Assembly (NCBI RefSeq): GCF_002409645.1
Contig: NZ_DHNR01000041.1
Location: 495 to 64,494 of the forward strand
DNA length: 64,000 nt
Source of the DNA: Acetobacter sp. UBA5411
Lineage (GTDB): Bacteria > Pseudomonadota > Alphaproteobacteria > Acetobacterales > Acetobacteraceae
Direction of reading: 5' to 3'
The position numbers were made by a program, and so were the translations under genes. A model generated the notes under the pieces. The model ran no database searches. It was given only the letters and a program-made list of their open reading frames with translations, and was not told the DNA's origin. Positions 45,360 to 53,750 of this stretch are shown here, piece after piece. Numbering within the stretch: the first letter of the stretch is position 1; each line of letters begins with the position of its first letter.

Positions 45360-45789
45360 CGGGTGTCGTCAACCTCAAACTATATTCGGTGAAGCCTGCA
45401 GCGATTGCCAACGCGCAGGACGCGCCTGAGTTGAGGAGGCGCTCGGAAAGAGTGGGTGGACGAACAGTCCACCAGAATCCAAAGATTCTACTGCGAAAGT
45501 TTCTGTTTCGTGAAAGAGAGTTATTGAATGTCTTAAAGGAAGAGAGAAGGGGTTTTCCAGTTTTTTCGGTGTAATAAAAAAATCTGTTGCATTCGGGCAT
45601 GAAACGCCCCATATGCCCCCTCACGCAGCAACGCACGTGCCACTGGCCCTCTGAGGTTACGCAACGACGTCAAGCGTTCTGGCAACTGGGATCCCTCGGG
45701 ATTCAGTCTTGGTCGCTGGTCCGTTAGACCGTTTCGCAACACAGCCTGCCATGGCTCCTTATCTGGCAGGCCAGCAAGGGATAGGTGCG
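45360..45789. promoter_or_regulatory. Long leader upstream of the odc-like gene with hairpins
   Basis: 430 bases without a gene between divergent reading frames. Two hairpins lie close to the downstream start: GGTC/GACC around CGTTA (45718-45730), and a perfect 8-bp stem GCCTGCCA / TGGCAGGC (45744-45751 and 45764-45771) ending just before the AAGGG ribosome site. This may be a regulatory RNA; alphaproteobacterial ornithine decarboxylase genes are known to have the speF leader motif, but I cannot confirm a match. Confidence 0.45.
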
Positions 45790-46920
45790 ATGACACCCAA
45801 AATCTCTCAATTTCTTGCGGAAAATATTCCCGCCACCCCTTGCCTCGTCGTCGATGTCGATGAGGTCGAAAACCGTTATCGCGCCCTTCAGGTCGCACTT
45901 CCCCTTGCTCGCATCTATTATGCCGTGAAAGCCAACCCGGCCGAGGCGATCCTGAGCCGACTGGTTTCCCTTGGGTCCAGCTTCGATGCTGCTTCATGGG
46001 AAGAGATCGAGATGTGCCTGAACGCAGGCGCAGACGCTGATGACATTTCTTTCGGCAACACTGTGAAGAAAGTCAGCGCGATCAAGGCCGCTTATGCTGC
46101 TGGTGTCCGTCTCTTTGTCTTTGACTGCGAAGAAGAGCTGAACAAGCTCGCCCAGCATGCGCCGGGATCGAAGGTTTATTGCCGTCTTCTGGTGGACAAT
46201 TATGGAGCTGAATGGCCGCTGTCCCGCAAGTTCGGCACGACGGTCGAAAGCGCCCGCGAACTGATGCTGAAGGCGCGCGACCTTGGCCTTGATCCGTATG
46301 GTCTGTCCTTCCATGTGGGAAGCCAGCAGGTTGAGACAGGCAGTTACGAAATGGCGATCAGCCGTGTCGCGGCTCTGGTATCGGATCTGTCCGAAGCCGG
46401 TCTCGATCTGCGCATGGTCAATCTCGGCGGCGGATTCCCCATTCGTTATCGTGAGGACGTGCCGCACATTGACGATTTCGGTGAGGCGATCTCGACGGCC
46501 ATGAAAAAGCACTTCGGCAATGCCCTGCCTGAAATGCTGATCGAGCCGGGTCGCTTTATCGTTGGCGCTGCTGGCGTGGTTTCCGCTGAAGTCGTGCTGG
46601 TTAGCCAGCGTGGACGCGAAGGCGGTCCGCGTTGGGTCTATCTCGATATCGGTCGCTTTGGTGGTCTGGCCGAAACGGAAGGCGAGGCGATCCGTTACGC
46701 GATTCGCACGCCGCGTGATGGTGGGCAGACAGGCGCGGTGGCGCTCGCCGGTCCGACCTGTGACGGCGCGGATATCATGTACGAGAAGACGCACTACGAA
46801 CTGCCGCTCGCTCTCGAATCCGGTGATCGTGTCGAGCTTCTTGGAACGGGCGCCTACGTTTCCACCTACTGCGCGACCCGTTTCAACGGCTTCGCACCGC
46901 TGGCGGAACATTATATCTGA
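45790..46920 (+). CDS. Ornithine/lysine-type decarboxylase, PLP alanine-racemase fold
   Basis: Fold-type III PLP decarboxylase, most likely ornithine decarboxylase producing putrescine. 376 residues from the ATG at 45790. The PLP Lys is in IYYAVKANPAEAIL near residue 53. NLGGGFPIRY, EPGRFIVG and the C-terminal active-site motif GPTCDGADIMYE follow. That last motif and the length match ODC of alphaproteobacteria rather than LysA. A GTG-initiated extension to 45709 would run through the leader hairpins and is unlikely. Confidence 0.9.
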   Translation: MTPKISQFLAENIPATPCLVVDVDEVENRYRALQVALPLARIYYAVKANPAEAILSRLVSLGSSFDAASWEEIEMCLNAGADADDISFGNTVKKVSAIKAAYAAGVRLFVFDCEEELNKLAQHAPGSKVYCRLLVDNYGAEWPLSRKFGTTVESARELMLKARDLGLDPYGLSFHVGSQQVETGSYEMAISRVAALVSDLSEAGLDLRMVNLGGGFPIRYREDVPHIDDFGEAISTAMKKHFGNALPEMLIEPGRFIVGAAGVVSAEVVLVSQRGREGGPRWVYLDIGRFGGLAETEGEAIRYAIRTPRDGGQTGAVALAGPTCDGADIMYEKTHYELPLALESGDRVELLGTGAYVSTYCATRFNGFAPLAEHYI

Positions 46921-46978
46921 TACGGTATGGCAGGGCAGTTGTTGACGCCCTGCCGTTCTCTCAAGATATGCTGTGCGC

Positions 46979-47509
46979 ATGACGCGCATTGATACAACAA
47001 AACCCTTTCTGCCTGTCCGGATCGCCGTGATGACGGTGTCCGATACACGCACTCTGGAAACGGACAAGTCCGGCCAGATCCTTGTTGATCGCCTTCAGGC
47101 TGCCGGGCATGTGCTGGCGGCCCGCTCGATCGAACCCGATGACGCTGACAGGATTGTCGCGCGTCTGGAAGAATGGATCGCCGACCCCCAGATTGATGTC
47201 GTGATTACAAGCGGTGGCACTGGTGTCACCGGCCGCGATGTCACGCCCGAAGCGTTCGAACGTGTGATAGAAAAACGTATCGAAGGTTTTGGCGAGCTGT
47301 TCCGCATGCTGTCTTATCAGAAGATCGGCACATCCACGATCCAGTCACGCGCTTTGGCGGGCGTGGCGCGCGGCACTTACCTGTTTGCGCTTCCCGGTTC
47401 GAGTGGTGCAGTGAAAGATGGCTGGGACGACATTCTGGTGTTCCAACTCGACAGCCGCCACATGCCCTGCAATTTTGTGGAGCTTATGCCCCGTCTGCAG
47501 GAACGATAA
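46979..47509 (+). CDS. moaB: MoaB/MogA family molybdenum-cofactor protein
   Basis: 176-residue member of the MoaB/Mog family, which binds or adenylates molybdopterin during cofactor assembly. Motifs: RIAVMTVSDTRTLETDKSG, VVITSGGTGVTGRDVTPEAF (the TSGGTG signature near residue 80), and FALPGSSGAVKDGWDDIL near the C-terminus. The ATG at 46979 is preferred over an in-frame GTG six bases upstream. The next gene starts 13 bases after its stop. Confidence 0.93.
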   Translation: MTRIDTTKPFLPVRIAVMTVSDTRTLETDKSGQILVDRLQAAGHVLAARSIEPDDADRIVARLEEWIADPQIDVVITSGGTGVTGRDVTPEAFERVIEKRIEGFGELFRMLSYQKIGTSTIQSRALAGVARGTYLFALPGSSGAVKDGWDDILVFQLDSRHMPCNFVELMPRLQER

Positions 47510-47522
47510 AGGAGACGACGAC

Positions 47523-48101
47523 ATGGCCGACGATATCAAGATTCTGATGCTTGCTGGTGATTACGTCGAGGATTACGAAATCATGGTGCCGTATCAGGCG
47601 CTGACCATGGTGGGTTACACCGTTGACGTCGTGTCCCCGGATAAAAAGAAAGGCGACAAGGTCATTACGGCCATTCATGATTTTGAAGGCGCCCAGACCT
47701 ATAGCGAGAAACCCGGTCATCACTTCGCACTGACGGCGGACTTCGACAAGGTTGTCCTTGATGATTATGTCGGGCTGGTCGTGCCGGGCGGACGGATGCC
47801 GGAATATCTGCGTCTCGATCAGAGAGTCCTTGATATCGTCAAGGAGTTTTCGGATCGTCCAATCGCCTGCATCTGTCATGGCATCCAGATTCTGACAGCG
47901 GCTGGTATTGTTAAGGGGCGTAAAGTCTCGGCTTATCCGGCCTGTCGTCCTGAAGTTGAGATAGCCGGTGGGACGTATGTCGATATTCCGGTGACGGAAG
48001 CCATTACGGACGGAGAGCTGGTGACGGCCCCGGCATGGCCTGCACATCCGGCGTGGCTGTCCCAGTTTCTGAAGGTTCTAGGAGCCAATGTTTCTCCCTG
48101 A
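47523..48101 (+). CDS. DJ-1/PfpI family protein
   Basis: 192-residue protein of the DJ-1/PfpI superfamily; members include deglycase-like and protease-like proteins. KILMLAGDYVEDYEIMVPYQAL at the N-terminus, the LVVPGGRMPEYLRLD segment, and the nucleophile elbow IACICHGIQILTAAG (Cys followed by His) near residue 120. The ribosome site GGAGACGACG is just upstream. Likely co-transcribed with moaB. No functional link between the two is evident. Confidence 0.9.
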   Translation: MADDIKILMLAGDYVEDYEIMVPYQALTMVGYTVDVVSPDKKKGDKVITAIHDFEGAQTYSEKPGHHFALTADFDKVVLDDYVGLVVPGGRMPEYLRLDQRVLDIVKEFSDRPIACICHGIQILTAAGIVKGRKVSAYPACRPEVEIAGGTYVDIPVTEAITDGELVTAPAWPAHPAWLSQFLKVLGANVSP

Positions 48102-48126
48102 TCTCTGACTGTCGAAGCACGGATTG

Positions 48127-48159
48127 AAAGGCGGCTCTTTATGAGGAGTCGCCTTTTTT
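48127..48159 (+). terminator. Rho-independent terminator after the DJ-1/PfpI gene
   Basis: Stem AAAGGCG / CGCCTTT with inner pairs around CTCTTTATGAG and a T6 run, 25 bases after the stop. Its T run overlaps the stop codon of the convergent NYN/PIN gene. Confidence 0.88.
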
Positions 48160-48763
48160 ATGATGAATAAAAAACTTTCTGTTTCTCATCGATCTGTATG
48201 ATTTTTTTCGCTTTCAGAGTTTCTATGAGTGGAGAAACTTCCTGAAGAGTGATTTCCGTTTTAAATACTGCAATGAGCATATTTCTGAATTTTTCTTCTG
48301 TGCTGGGGCGGCCTTTTTTTATCTTTTCCAAATGCGCAATTACTTTGGTTTCCAAGGTCTTATTTGTAGTTTCCTCTGGTTTGTGATTGCCAGGAAAGCT
48401 GTCTGATCGCGTGCAATGTATTCCTGTTGCCTTCAAATGGGCGATGAGCGGATCAAAACCGGTGTCTTTTGAAATGATATGGAAACGGGCGGTTTTATCC
48501 ACACCAGCAAGCAGCCCGATATAATAGGCGATATGAAAGTCGAGTGCGTTGTTTCCTGTGGCATGGATTTTTATGTAGCGGGCCCTTTTCCCTATAAGCT
48601 GTAAAGAGTGGGCAATATTGAAGTTGATTTTATCCTGTGACTTTCCGACAAAAACAAGAATATTGATGTTTTCATCTTTCAGGGAAGGAAGCGTTTTAGG
48701 TTGAATGTTTTCATAATCAATCAGAATATAAATTCTTGATAATGTAATTTCTTCTGATATCAC
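48158..48763 (-). CDS. PIN/NYN-like domain protein
   Basis: 201-residue protein with a PIN-like fold, possibly an RNase. Motifs: RIYILIDYENIQPKTLPSL (first acidic residues), NILVFVGKSQDKINFNIAHSLQ, IHATGNNALDFHIAYYIG and HIISKDTGFDPLIAHLKATGI, which together match a conserved bacterial family of PIN-domain proteins. The C-terminal 70 residues form a Lys-rich helical region. The gene is AT-rich compared with its neighbours, marking the left edge of an accessory island. No antitoxin-like partner is adjacent. Confidence 0.82.
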   Translation of the reverse strand: MISEEITLSRIYILIDYENIQPKTLPSLKDENINILVFVGKSQDKINFNIAHSLQLIGKRARYIKIHATGNNALDFHIAYYIGLLAGVDKTARFHIISKDTGFDPLIAHLKATGIHCTRSDSFPGNHKPEETTNKTLETKVIAHLEKIKKGRPSTEEKFRNMLIAVFKTEITLQEVSPLIETLKAKKIIQIDEKQKVFYSS

Positions 48764-49082
48764 GGTTTTTCTCCTGAAAATCGCAATATCTTAAAAATAT
48801 TAATTTTTTATTTTTCACTCTCTGTTTGTAGAAGTTTTTTGTGTTTGTTTTGGCTTGTGTGATGGACGAAACACTTAAATAGACATGTTTTATTTTTACT
48901 GTTCTGACGGTTTTAGGGTAGGTGTAGGCAATGATTTGGTTTGTATGCCTGTACGAAATCCGTGTCATTTAACGGATTTTGGTATTTGACTATTGGTCTC
49001 GCTAATAAAAATGCGACGTTGCGACAGCAAGATTGGCTAATTTCTCCAGCACTACATCTGCATTTGATGGTGAGTTCTGAAT
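48764..49082. other. AT-rich intergenic region
   Basis: About 320 very AT-rich bases separating two minus-strand genes. No feature recognised beyond likely promoter-like AT tracts for the PIN/NYN gene. Confidence 0.4.
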
Positions 49083-50156
49083 TTATCTATCCCTATGATT
49101 TAGATTTTCCGTTATGTAAGTCAGAACCATACCTGCAACCAGCAAACTGCCAAGAACCAGAACCAGTCCTGCGAGACTTCCGGCGAAAGAAAGAGGCACC
49201 ATGAAGATGGTATTGGCGTATCGCCAGATCATCATGACGGGATAGCCAAGCAAATAGATCGAGAGCGTGTTCCTTTTGGCAAAGGCAGCGACGGTTTCGA
49301 GCCAGGCGGGGCAAGGGCATGATGCACCTAACCACACTAACAGAGGTACGCCGATGCCCAGTAATGGCGCGCCGATGAGATGAATTTTCGGCAGGTGCAT
49401 GCCAACGAATAGTGCGAGAACGGTGACTGGGTGGATTTTCGGGGTGCGAGCTCCATACTTCGTGTGCAGATGGCGTAACCCCGCGCCGCCGGCGAAGCTT
49501 AGAATCATACGTGGCCATCCACCCCAGTAATGCACTGATGCCCAGCCAGCATTGAGATCGCGCCACATCATGCTCAGGGTGAAGTAGATGAAAGCCGCGC
49601 CAATCCACAGAACAAACAACCGTCTGGGAGCATCATGAACACGTAGACAGACCAGAAGGGCGAAGCCGAACAACTCCAGCACGATAGCCCAGCTGGGTGG
49701 ATTGAGCGGGAAGACCGAGCCGTAAACGAGTGTGGAGAAAAAAGGCAGCAAAACAGAACCGGAAATGAAAGCGCCGACCCAGTTTGTGATCGTCCATCCC
49801 CCCGTATTGGCGAGTGCCTGCGGAGCGAAGGAACAGAAGCTGACTACGAGTGCGATGGCGTAAACCGGATAGATATGAGCGAGGCGGATGCGGATAATCT
49901 GCCACTTAGTCATACTGATAACAGCGGGCTGTGATAGAAAGCCCATTGCGAGGAAGCCCTCGATCATGAAAAAGATGTCGATGGCGATCTGTCCCTGAGG
50001 CCACAACCGCCCCACATAGGCTTCCCCCCAGTGACCGGTAAAAATACTGAGCGCGACGAGCATGCGCAGCAGTTGAAGCATTGGATAGCTTCTATCTTTT
50101 TCGCTCGCTAACGAAATATCTGCAGCTATCATGGGCTTACAAACCGTATAACCCAA
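49083..50156 (-). CDS. Membrane acyltransferase (acyltransferase-3 / OafA-like)
   Basis: Predicted integral membrane O-acyltransferase that decorates surface glycans or other exported molecules. Up to 357 residues with about ten hydrophobic segments. The N-terminal region LLRMLVALSIFTGHWGEAYVG carries the family's catalytic-type His in the first helix, and IDIFFMIEGFLAMGF corresponds to the second conserved motif. C-terminal NTLSIYLLGYPVMMIW fits the family. The start is uncertain: an in-frame ATG at 50081 gives a more typical length before the first helix. Lies in the AT-rich island beside the nucleotide-sugar cluster. Confidence 0.82.
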   Translation of the reverse strand: MGYTVCKPMIAADISLASEKDRSYPMLQLLRMLVALSIFTGHWGEAYVGRLWPQGQIAIDIFFMIEGFLAMGFLSQPAVISMTKWQIIRIRLAHIYPVYAIALVVSFCSFAPQALANTGGWTITNWVGAFISGSVLLPFFSTLVYGSVFPLNPPSWAIVLELFGFALLVCLRVHDAPRRLFVLWIGAAFIYFTLSMMWRDLNAGWASVHYWGGWPRMILSFAGGAGLRHLHTKYGARTPKIHPVTVLALFVGMHLPKIHLIGAPLLGIGVPLLVWLGASCPCPAWLETVAAFAKRNTLSIYLLGYPVMMIWRYANTIFMVPLSFAGSLAGLVLVLGSLLVAGMVLTYITENLNHRDR

Positions 50157-51741
50157 CTGCCGTGGGCTATCAGAATTACTTTTGACTCATTGCTTCCGAC
50201 GACGAAGGTCTGATACTGATGGCGGCATGGTCTGGTCTCGCTTGCCTCCGATAGATCGAACGCCGTCATGTTGTGACACGCACAGCAGAGAAATCGCTTC
50301 TCACATGCCTTTCAGTCTCGTGGAAACTGGCGCGACCGACGGGAATGCCAGTATCAGCAAAGGATATGTAGTTACTGACAATATACAGTCGAACGATAGC
50401 GATTTCTGTCGTCATGTCATCCTTTCCTTCACTGTTTTCTTAATGTCGATTCGGAAATTCCTGTCTCGGTCACCAGTCTTGCAAGTGCAGAACCCTGCTG
50501 CCGTGATTACTTATCCAAGTGAAGAACAAAATGGCAGAAGTCGTCGGAACTCCAAAGCTTAATGTTAAAACAATCCGTGAGTGAAAAGCTTTTTACGTAA
50601 TCCGGTACCAGACCTCTGTGACCAGTGCGCCCACAGTGCAAGACCCGCACAATGCTATACACAGGAACGTCTCATGACGACACGCACGATCCTTAAAGCG
50701 CCGGCAGCTAAATTTACGATCCCAATCCGATACTCATAGGAACCGTAGCCATAGAATGGGCGGCAAGGGTTGCATTGCTCTTGCCTGCACGCATGTTCCT
50801 ATTCCCACTATATGTAAGATCATTATTATCTAAAGAAGAAGTGTTATTACAAAAAAAAGTCGAGTTCAAATAAAGGTAAAAAATGACAGATCGGGTCATG
50901 CACGGCCCTCATCATGATCGCCTTTCTTTTAAAGAAAGAAGAATAATCAGCCCACACTACAACAGCAGCGTCCCATTCAGACTTAACGCCCTACAATGCG
51001 TGATTATAGTAAAAAGGGAATATGGATAAGGCGATTGATCGATCACGAAATAGAGAGTGTATCACAAGAATCCGTACTAAATATAAGGTAAATTTTGTAA
51101 AAAATAGGATTCATTCTTTGTTAAAATCAATTAATTTAAGGTGTTTATCCAATAAAATTAATAAGTTATAAGGTATAGTAGTATGCTGCGCGATGCCGTT
51201 CTATAGTGTTATTCGCTACATTTTTGATGACAGGCTTTCTATTTTATGTGTAACGTAACCACATACCCGGTTGTTCTTAAAAATAAATAAAAACAGTGAA
51301 AGCGAAGAAGGCCCGGATCAGTTTCTAAGGTAAGGAATAAACGAAAATAAAATACGACAGAAATTGATGCCATCTTCTGATCGTAACAGATGGTATAAGA
51401 GTTTTTGCGTGTCTTGCCTGAATTGACTGTATTAAGATTATTTTTTTCTGTTTCGGCAGATTTATGGTTTTGGGTAGAATGGATATCTAAAGACAAAACG
51501 AAGTTTATTCTACTTTGTTATGTTTGTATTTAAATTTAAATTTGTGTTTTCTTTCAGCGTGTGGATTAAGTGCAGGTATTTATTTCAGGAATCTGTGTTC
51601 CCAGAATGCTTCTCTGTAAATTTTCATGTGCCACTACAAGCATATTTTTTGCGAGGTCAATAATGTCGCTACAAAAAAGTACGACTTCTGACGTAACTGA
51701 TTGAAATTTGGCTCTTTTGATGCGAGCGAGAGAAGGCGAAC
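50157..51741. other. 1.6 kb without a convincing gene, AT-rich toward the right
   Basis: Several short open frames on both strands (for example 50182-50562 plus, 50714-50899 minus, 51239-51496 minus), none with domain features, good codon use or strong ribosome sites. From about 50,900 to 51,740 the DNA is very AT-rich, with A/T tracts such as TAAATTTAAATTTG. I see no transposase remnant, tRNA or terminal repeats. It may be decayed DNA plus a long upstream control region for the sugar cluster. Confidence 0.5.
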
Positions 51742-52809
51742 ATGCGAGTTCTGATTGTCGGAAATATGGGTTACGTGGGGCCTGCCGTCTCGGCGCAGTT
51801 AAGACGGACACGGCCTCAAAGTGTATTACATGGTTTTGACAATGCTTACTTTGCTCATTGCCTCACAGGAGTTGCGCGTCTGCCCGAAAGAGCCCTCGAT
51901 GCCCAGTTTTTTGGAGACGTCAGGTATTTTTCAGATGGATTGCTTGCTGGTTACGATGCTGTCGTCCAGCTTGCCGCAATTTCGAACGATCCCATGGGGG
52001 ACAAGTTTCAGGATGTCACATTCGACATCAATCAAAATGCAACGGTAGCCTTGGCGCGGGCTGCATCTGCGGCCGGTGTAAAACACTTCGTCTTTGCATC
52101 CAGTTGCAGTATTTATGGAGTTGCCGAGGGTGGTCCCCGCAGGGAGAGGGATCCGCTCAACCCGATTACTACTTACGCACAATCCAAGATCGGTGCGGAA
52201 AAAGCACTGGAGCAGATTGACAGCGCTATGACAGTTACCTGTCTGCGTTTTGCCACAGCCTGCGGCATGTCGGATCGCCTTCGACTGGATCTTGTGCTGA
52301 ACGATTTTGTCGCTTCTGCGATGGTTACTGGAAAAATAACCATTCTTTCGGACGGAACGCCCTGGAGGCCGCTGATTGATACGCTCGATATGGCCCGGGC
52401 GATAGACTGGGCGGTAAGCCGTTCACCAGATAATGGCGGACGTTATCTGGTCGTGAACGTCGGTAGCGATGAGCGGAATTATCAGGTCCGTCAGATTGCT
52501 GAGGCTGTAGCCAAAGCCTTGCCGGGCACCGCGTTAAATATAAACACAAATTCAGCAGTGGATAGCCGATCGTATCAGGTCGATTTCGGTTTGTACAAGT
52601 CACTGGCGCCCCATCACCAGCCCCAGATGACGCTTGAGGATTCGATTTCTCATCTTAAAACCGGTCTGGTTGGAATGGGGTTTAAGGACAAGGAATTTCG
52701 CGATTCAAGCCTGATAAGACTGAAAGTTCTGGAAAACCATATGGCTTCCGGACGACTCAATCGCTCTCTTGTCTGGCGATCCGAGGAGCAATCCCAATGT
52801 AATTACTGA
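51742..52809 (+). CDS. NAD-dependent epimerase/dehydratase (SDR) in sugar cluster
   Basis: Extended short-chain dehydrogenase acting on a nucleotide sugar. 355 residues: RVLIVGNMGYVGPAVSAQL (a Gly-x-x-Gly-x-x-Gly NAD motif), VVQLAAISNDPMGDKF, FASSCSIYGVAEGG (catalytic Ser) and NPITTYAQSKIGAEKAL (Tyr-x-x-x-Lys). C-terminal substrate region contains WRPLIDTLDMARAIDW. AGAAGG lies upstream of the ATG. It is the first gene of the cluster, 99 bases before the cytidylyltransferase. Exact reaction (epimerase, 4,6-dehydratase or reductase) cannot be told from sequence by eye. Confidence 0.9.
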   Translation: MRVLIVGNMGYVGPAVSAQLRRTRPQSVLHGFDNAYFAHCLTGVARLPERALDAQFFGDVRYFSDGLLAGYDAVVQLAAISNDPMGDKFQDVTFDINQNATVALARAASAAGVKHFVFASSCSIYGVAEGGPRRERDPLNPITTYAQSKIGAEKALEQIDSAMTVTCLRFATACGMSDRLRLDLVLNDFVASAMVTGKITILSDGTPWRPLIDTLDMARAIDWAVSRSPDNGGRYLVVNVGSDERNYQVRQIAEAVAKALPGTALNINTNSAVDSRSYQVDFGLYKSLAPHHQPQMTLEDSISHLKTGLVGMGFKDKEFRDSSLIRLKVLENHMASGRLNRSLVWRSEEQSQCNY

Positions 52810-52908
52810 ATTTGAATATCCCCTATCCTTGATAGTCACAGGCTGAAAACAGCTCTGTCTTCAAGGTAATCACTTTAAAAGTGTTTTGCGGCAAAAGGAA
52901 AAAAATAA

Positions 52909-53688
52909 ATGAAGGTCGCAATTCTTGCTGGTGGTTTTGGTACAAGGCTCAGTGAAGAGACAATGATCCGCCCCAAGCCTATGGCTGAAATCGGTGGACG
53001 ACCAATACTCTGGCATATCATGAAGATATATTCCCATTATGGGTTCTCTGATTTTGTCATTCTCGGCGGTTATCGCATCGATTTCATACGAGATTATTTC
53101 ATGCGCTATCGCTCTTCGCGCAGCGATTTCACCATAGACCTCGGCACGGGAGATGTGCGCTGGCTGGAAGCCCAGACCGACAACTGGCGCGTCACAATAC
53201 TGGATACAGGACTGGAATCCTTGACAGGTGGACGCATTCTCCGTGCGCGTCGTTATCTTGAGGACAGCACATTCTGTCTCACTTACGGTGATGGTGTAAG
53301 TGACGTGAATATAACTGATCTTTTGGAATTTCATCGGTCGCGTGCGGCTTGGTGCACACTGACAGCTGTAGTGCAGCCCGGTCGCTTTGGCGCGCTGGAG
53401 CTTACCGATAATGCGATGTCCGTAAGCGGCTTCGGTGAGAAGCGCGCCGGTGATGGTGGATTGATCAATGGCGGTTTCTTCGTATGCGAACCGCAGGTTC
53501 TCGACCTGATCGATGACGATCTGACGACATGGGAAGCGGAACCGATGAGCAGGCTGATCGAGCGAGGCAAGCTGTCGAGCTTCGTGCATGATCGGTACTG
53601 GCAAAATATGGACACCCTGCGAGACAAGCAGGTTCTGGAGGCCACATGGGCAATAGGGGCTGCCCCGTGGAAAGTCTGGTCTGACTGA
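52909..53688 (+). CDS. rfbF: Glucose-1-phosphate cytidylyltransferase (RfbF type)
   Basis: Nucleotidyltransferase making CDP-glucose (or a close CDP-hexose) from CTP and the sugar 1-phosphate. 259 residues, the normal RfbF length. MKVAILAGGFGTRLSEETMI, IRPKPMAEIGGRPILWHIMK and FCLTYGDGVSDVNI near residue 125 are diagnostic for RfbF; LINGGFFVCEPQVLD and WEAEPMSRLIERGKLSSF follow. In known pathways the next step is CDP-glucose 4,6-dehydratase, which is not encoded adjacent. Confidence 0.93.
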   Translation: MKVAILAGGFGTRLSEETMIRPKPMAEIGGRPILWHIMKIYSHYGFSDFVILGGYRIDFIRDYFMRYRSSRSDFTIDLGTGDVRWLEAQTDNWRVTILDTGLESLTGGRILRARRYLEDSTFCLTYGDGVSDVNITDLLEFHRSRAAWCTLTAVVQPGRFGALELTDNAMSVSGFGEKRAGDGGLINGGFFVCEPQVLDLIDDDLTTWEAEPMSRLIERGKLSSFVHDRYWQNMDTLRDKQVLEATWAIGAAPWKVWSD

Positions 53689-53750
53689 GATTGTCCTGAC
53701 GAAAACCACTTTGTCCTAGAACTACATGATAATAAATCTGGAGCCGGAAC

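Noticed and set aside
48158..48763. Toxin of a toxin-antitoxin pair
   Set aside because: The PIN/NYN-like fold could fit, but no small antitoxin gene overlaps or adjoins it and the family is widely found alone.
50182..50562. 126-codon plus-strand open frame left of the AT-rich region
   Set aside because: Unbiased composition, no motif, no ribosome site; I could not tie it to any family or to a transposase remnant.
50714..50899. 60-codon minus-strand open frame
   Set aside because: No convincing start signal or domain; could be a small peptide but nothing supports it.
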